Assembly (NCBI GenBank): GCA_948585895.1
Contig: CAPBNZ010000044.1
Coordinates: forward strand, 516 to 15,004
Origin: an uncultured Clostridia bacterium
Lineage (GTDB): Bacteria > Bacillota > Clostridia > TANB77 > CAG-508
Length of the DNA: 14,489 bases
Direction of reading: 5' to 3'
Made by a program: the position numbers and the translations under genes. The notes beneath the pieces are model-generated. The model was not told where the DNA came from and did not search any database. It saw only the letters and a program-made list of their open reading frames with translations. Shown here in pieces: positions 12,793 to 14,489 of the stretch. Numbering within the stretch: the first letter of the stretch is position 1; every line of letters begins with the position of its first letter.

Positions 12793-14414
12793 GGCAAATC
12801 TCCTTCTATTTTAACAGTAACTGCATTATTATCTTTCTGTCCAGCTGTAGATATGACATTTGTTAAAATAACTTCTGTTTTTATTTTTGCTTTTAAATAT
12901 CCCAATTGTTCATACTTATTAGATTTTGCATTAATTATAATATGGGTATTAGAAGTATTCTCAATCGATGTTAATTGAACATTTTCAGGAACAATTGACA
13001 TGATTTGATTTAATAAATTTGGTATCCTATTTCTGGTTTTATTTCTGTCAGCTATTTTATTATTAGCTTCTTCCAAATTTTTTAATAGTGTCGTATATTC
13101 ATTCATTTTGCTTTTTATTTTTTCATTATCCTGATTGGCAAGTGTTATTTCTTGGCTTGTACTGGCAATGGATTCTTCTGCTTCCTGTTTTTTTCGGTTC
13201 ATTTGATTGGCTAATAATCCTGAAAATGTACTATAAATAATAACCAATAATAGTAGTCCTATAGAAATTCTAACAAATCCTATTTCTGTTTTATCGAGAC
13301 TTTGTCCTAAGTCCCAAGTAAACATTCCTCCTAAATACTTTTTGTCTTTTGGTTCTCTATCTGGGCTTATTTCTAGTTTTAACCAATCAGGAATTCTATC
13401 TGCTAATGTCAAAGTTTTAAAGTTCATCCCTGTAATTCCTTCTCCTATTCCCATTAATCCTAAAGAAATAGCTGAGTTTACTTCCATATAATCTTTTATA
13501 CTAATATCCCCTATATTTGGTATAAAATATGGTCTTAAAATTTCACATTCTACATTTTCAAGGTATTCTTCAAAATACAAATCTATGTTATTAATTAAAG
13601 CTGCTGTTCCTGTAATATACACTTTTTTTATTCTATCACCATTAGTTTGTATTTTCTCTCTTACATTACGAACGATTTTATACAATGTTGGCATAATATC
13701 TTCTAAATAAGTAGATTGCTCTTCTTGTAATTCTTTTCCCTCTGATGTATAAATTGTAGTGTTTTTGCATATTTCATATGCTTTTGCATAAGAGTTCTCT
13801 TTTAAATTTATTTTTGTCAAAAAGTCTTTGCTTCCTTCTTCTATTTTATCTATATTGTAAATCTTGTCATCTAGTATAGTCGTTATTGTTGTATTTTCTT
13901 CTATATTAACAATCATACTGTTTTCTTTTTTATCAATATCAATTAGACTTGTTACCGCCATTGATATAGGAGATACATTTGATAATTTATATCCTTCTAC
14001 TTGTTGAATTTGCTTGTTTAATTCTATTTTATTGGCTGCTATATGAATGACTCTTACTTTATCTTTTTCTTCTTGGCTTCCGACAATAGCATATCTACTT
14101 TCAAATACATTAGGATTATACCCTTTATCTGAACAATAGGATTCAAATTCAGTTTTAATGGCTTTTTGTAAATCATTTTTTGTCAATAACGCAAACATAT
14201 CAAAATACTGATACATTTCTTCTGATAAATTAATGCTAATTGGTGTCTTTTGACTATAAGTTTCTTGAATGATTTGTTGAATTGCCTCTCCCATTTTGTC
14301 ATAAAACTTTACCCCAAAAGATTCCACTTTTAGTTTATCATGGTCTTTTGAAACTTTTGCATATTTAATTAAATGTTCCTCAATGTATAGCCCTAAGCAA
14401 CTCGAATATGCCAT
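12789..14414 (-). CDS. pilM: PilM-PilN fusion protein (actin-like ATPase plus membrane alignment domain)
   Basis: This 541-residue protein joins two usually separate T4P proteins. Residues 1-325 form a PilM/FtsA-like actin fold: an N-terminal SSCLGLYIEEHLIKYAKV strand pair, the phosphate region MIVNIEENTTITTILDDKI (167-185) and the adenosine motif KVYITGTAALINN (264-276). The phosphate region is less Gly-rich than in standard PilM (VDIGAxxT), so nucleotide binding may be altered. After a linker comes a membrane helix (382-405), a coiled-coil (405-460) and a PilN-like ferredoxin-fold domain (464-541). In other bacteria PilM binds the short cytoplasmic N-terminus of PilN, so a fusion fixes that contact permanently. 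The AAAGGAG ribosome binding site and ATG at 14414 open the operon; the 75 bases left upstream show no convincing promoter, which probably lies outside the window. Confidence 0.9.
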   Translation of the reverse strand: MAYSSCLGLYIEEHLIKYAKVSKDHDKLKVESFGVKFYDKMGEAIQQIIQETYSQKTPISINLSEEMYQYFDMFALLTKNDLQKAIKTEFESYCSDKGYNPNVFESRYAIVGSQEEKDKVRVIHIAANKIELNKQIQQVEGYKLSNVSPISMAVTSLIDIDKKENSMIVNIEENTTITTILDDKIYNIDKIEEGSKDFLTKINLKENSYAKAYEICKNTTIYTSEGKELQEEQSTYLEDIMPTLYKIVRNVREKIQTNGDRIKKVYITGTAALINNIDLYFEEYLENVECEILRPYFIPNIGDISIKDYMEVNSAISLGLMGIGEGITGMNFKTLTLADRIPDWLKLEISPDREPKDKKYLGGMFTWDLGQSLDKTEIGFVRISIGLLLLVIIYSTFSGLLANQMNRKKQEAEESIASTSQEITLANQDNEKIKSKMNEYTTLLKNLEEANNKIADRNKTRNRIPNLLNQIMSIVPENVQLTSIENTSNTHIIINAKSNKYEQLGYLKAKIKTEVILTNVISTAGQKDNNAVTVKIEGDLP

Positions 14415-14489
14415 CCTTTTCTCCTTTTAAATTGATATATTTTTATTTTTTACAAATCATAGAAAATCATACTTGAATAATTTGCATAT

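Noticed and set aside
1..14489. tRNA, rRNA, CRISPR array or intact insertion sequence
   Set aside because: No cloverleaf-like sequence, rRNA segment, regularly spaced direct repeats or transposase reading frame was seen on either strand.

Overview
The window is AT-rich DNA with strong GGAGG-type ribosome binding sites, and almost every gene lies on the minus strand. A type IV pilus (T4P) operon without a PilQ secretin, prepilins with the Clostridia-like GITLIALV start, and the rpsB-tsf pair all point to a low-GC monoderm Bacillota, most likely a member of Clostridia. The species cannot be read from the sequence.

Layout in plus-strand coordinates. 1-435: 5' part of a membrane-anchored DNA/RNA non-specific endonuclease, cut by the window edge. 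528-966: small winged-helix protein of the phage/mobile-element replication-protein type, with a probable single-base frameshift near its C-terminus. 984-1197: four consecutive stem-loops, the one nearest the gene having a terminator-like T-run. 1186-1692 (plus strand): remains of an M14 gamma-D-glutamyl-diamino-acid peptidase that lacks its N-terminal half and carries three single-C insertions, each directly before a GGA codon. 1768-3764: rpsB-tsf operon with promoter, foldable leader, internal hairpin terminator and final terminator. 3949-4851: ROK-family sugar kinase. 4897-5059: MITE-like imperfect palindrome.

From 14414 down to 5073 runs one T4P operon, transcribed in the order pilM-pilN fusion, pilO, a short PilP-like bitopic protein, major prepilin, prepilin peptidase, two minor prepilins, pilB, pilT, pilC. 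Its products would form a complete monoderm pilus machine. PilM/N, PilO and the small membrane protein form the alignment complex. PilC is the inner-membrane platform, PilB the extension motor and PilT the retraction motor. PilD processes the three prepilins. The oddities are a PilD whose second catalytic aspartate (GxGD motif) is not visible, prepilins without Glu5 (Ala, Asp and Ser instead), a PilM-PilN fusion, a PilT with Asn in the Asp box, and palindromes on both sides of the major pilin gene that may set its expression separately from the rest of the operon.

The region most worth a second look is 500-1700, where a mobile-element-type HTH gene, a tandem hairpin array and a broken peptidase gene meet. 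Next are the 163-bp palindrome after pilC and the atypical PilD.
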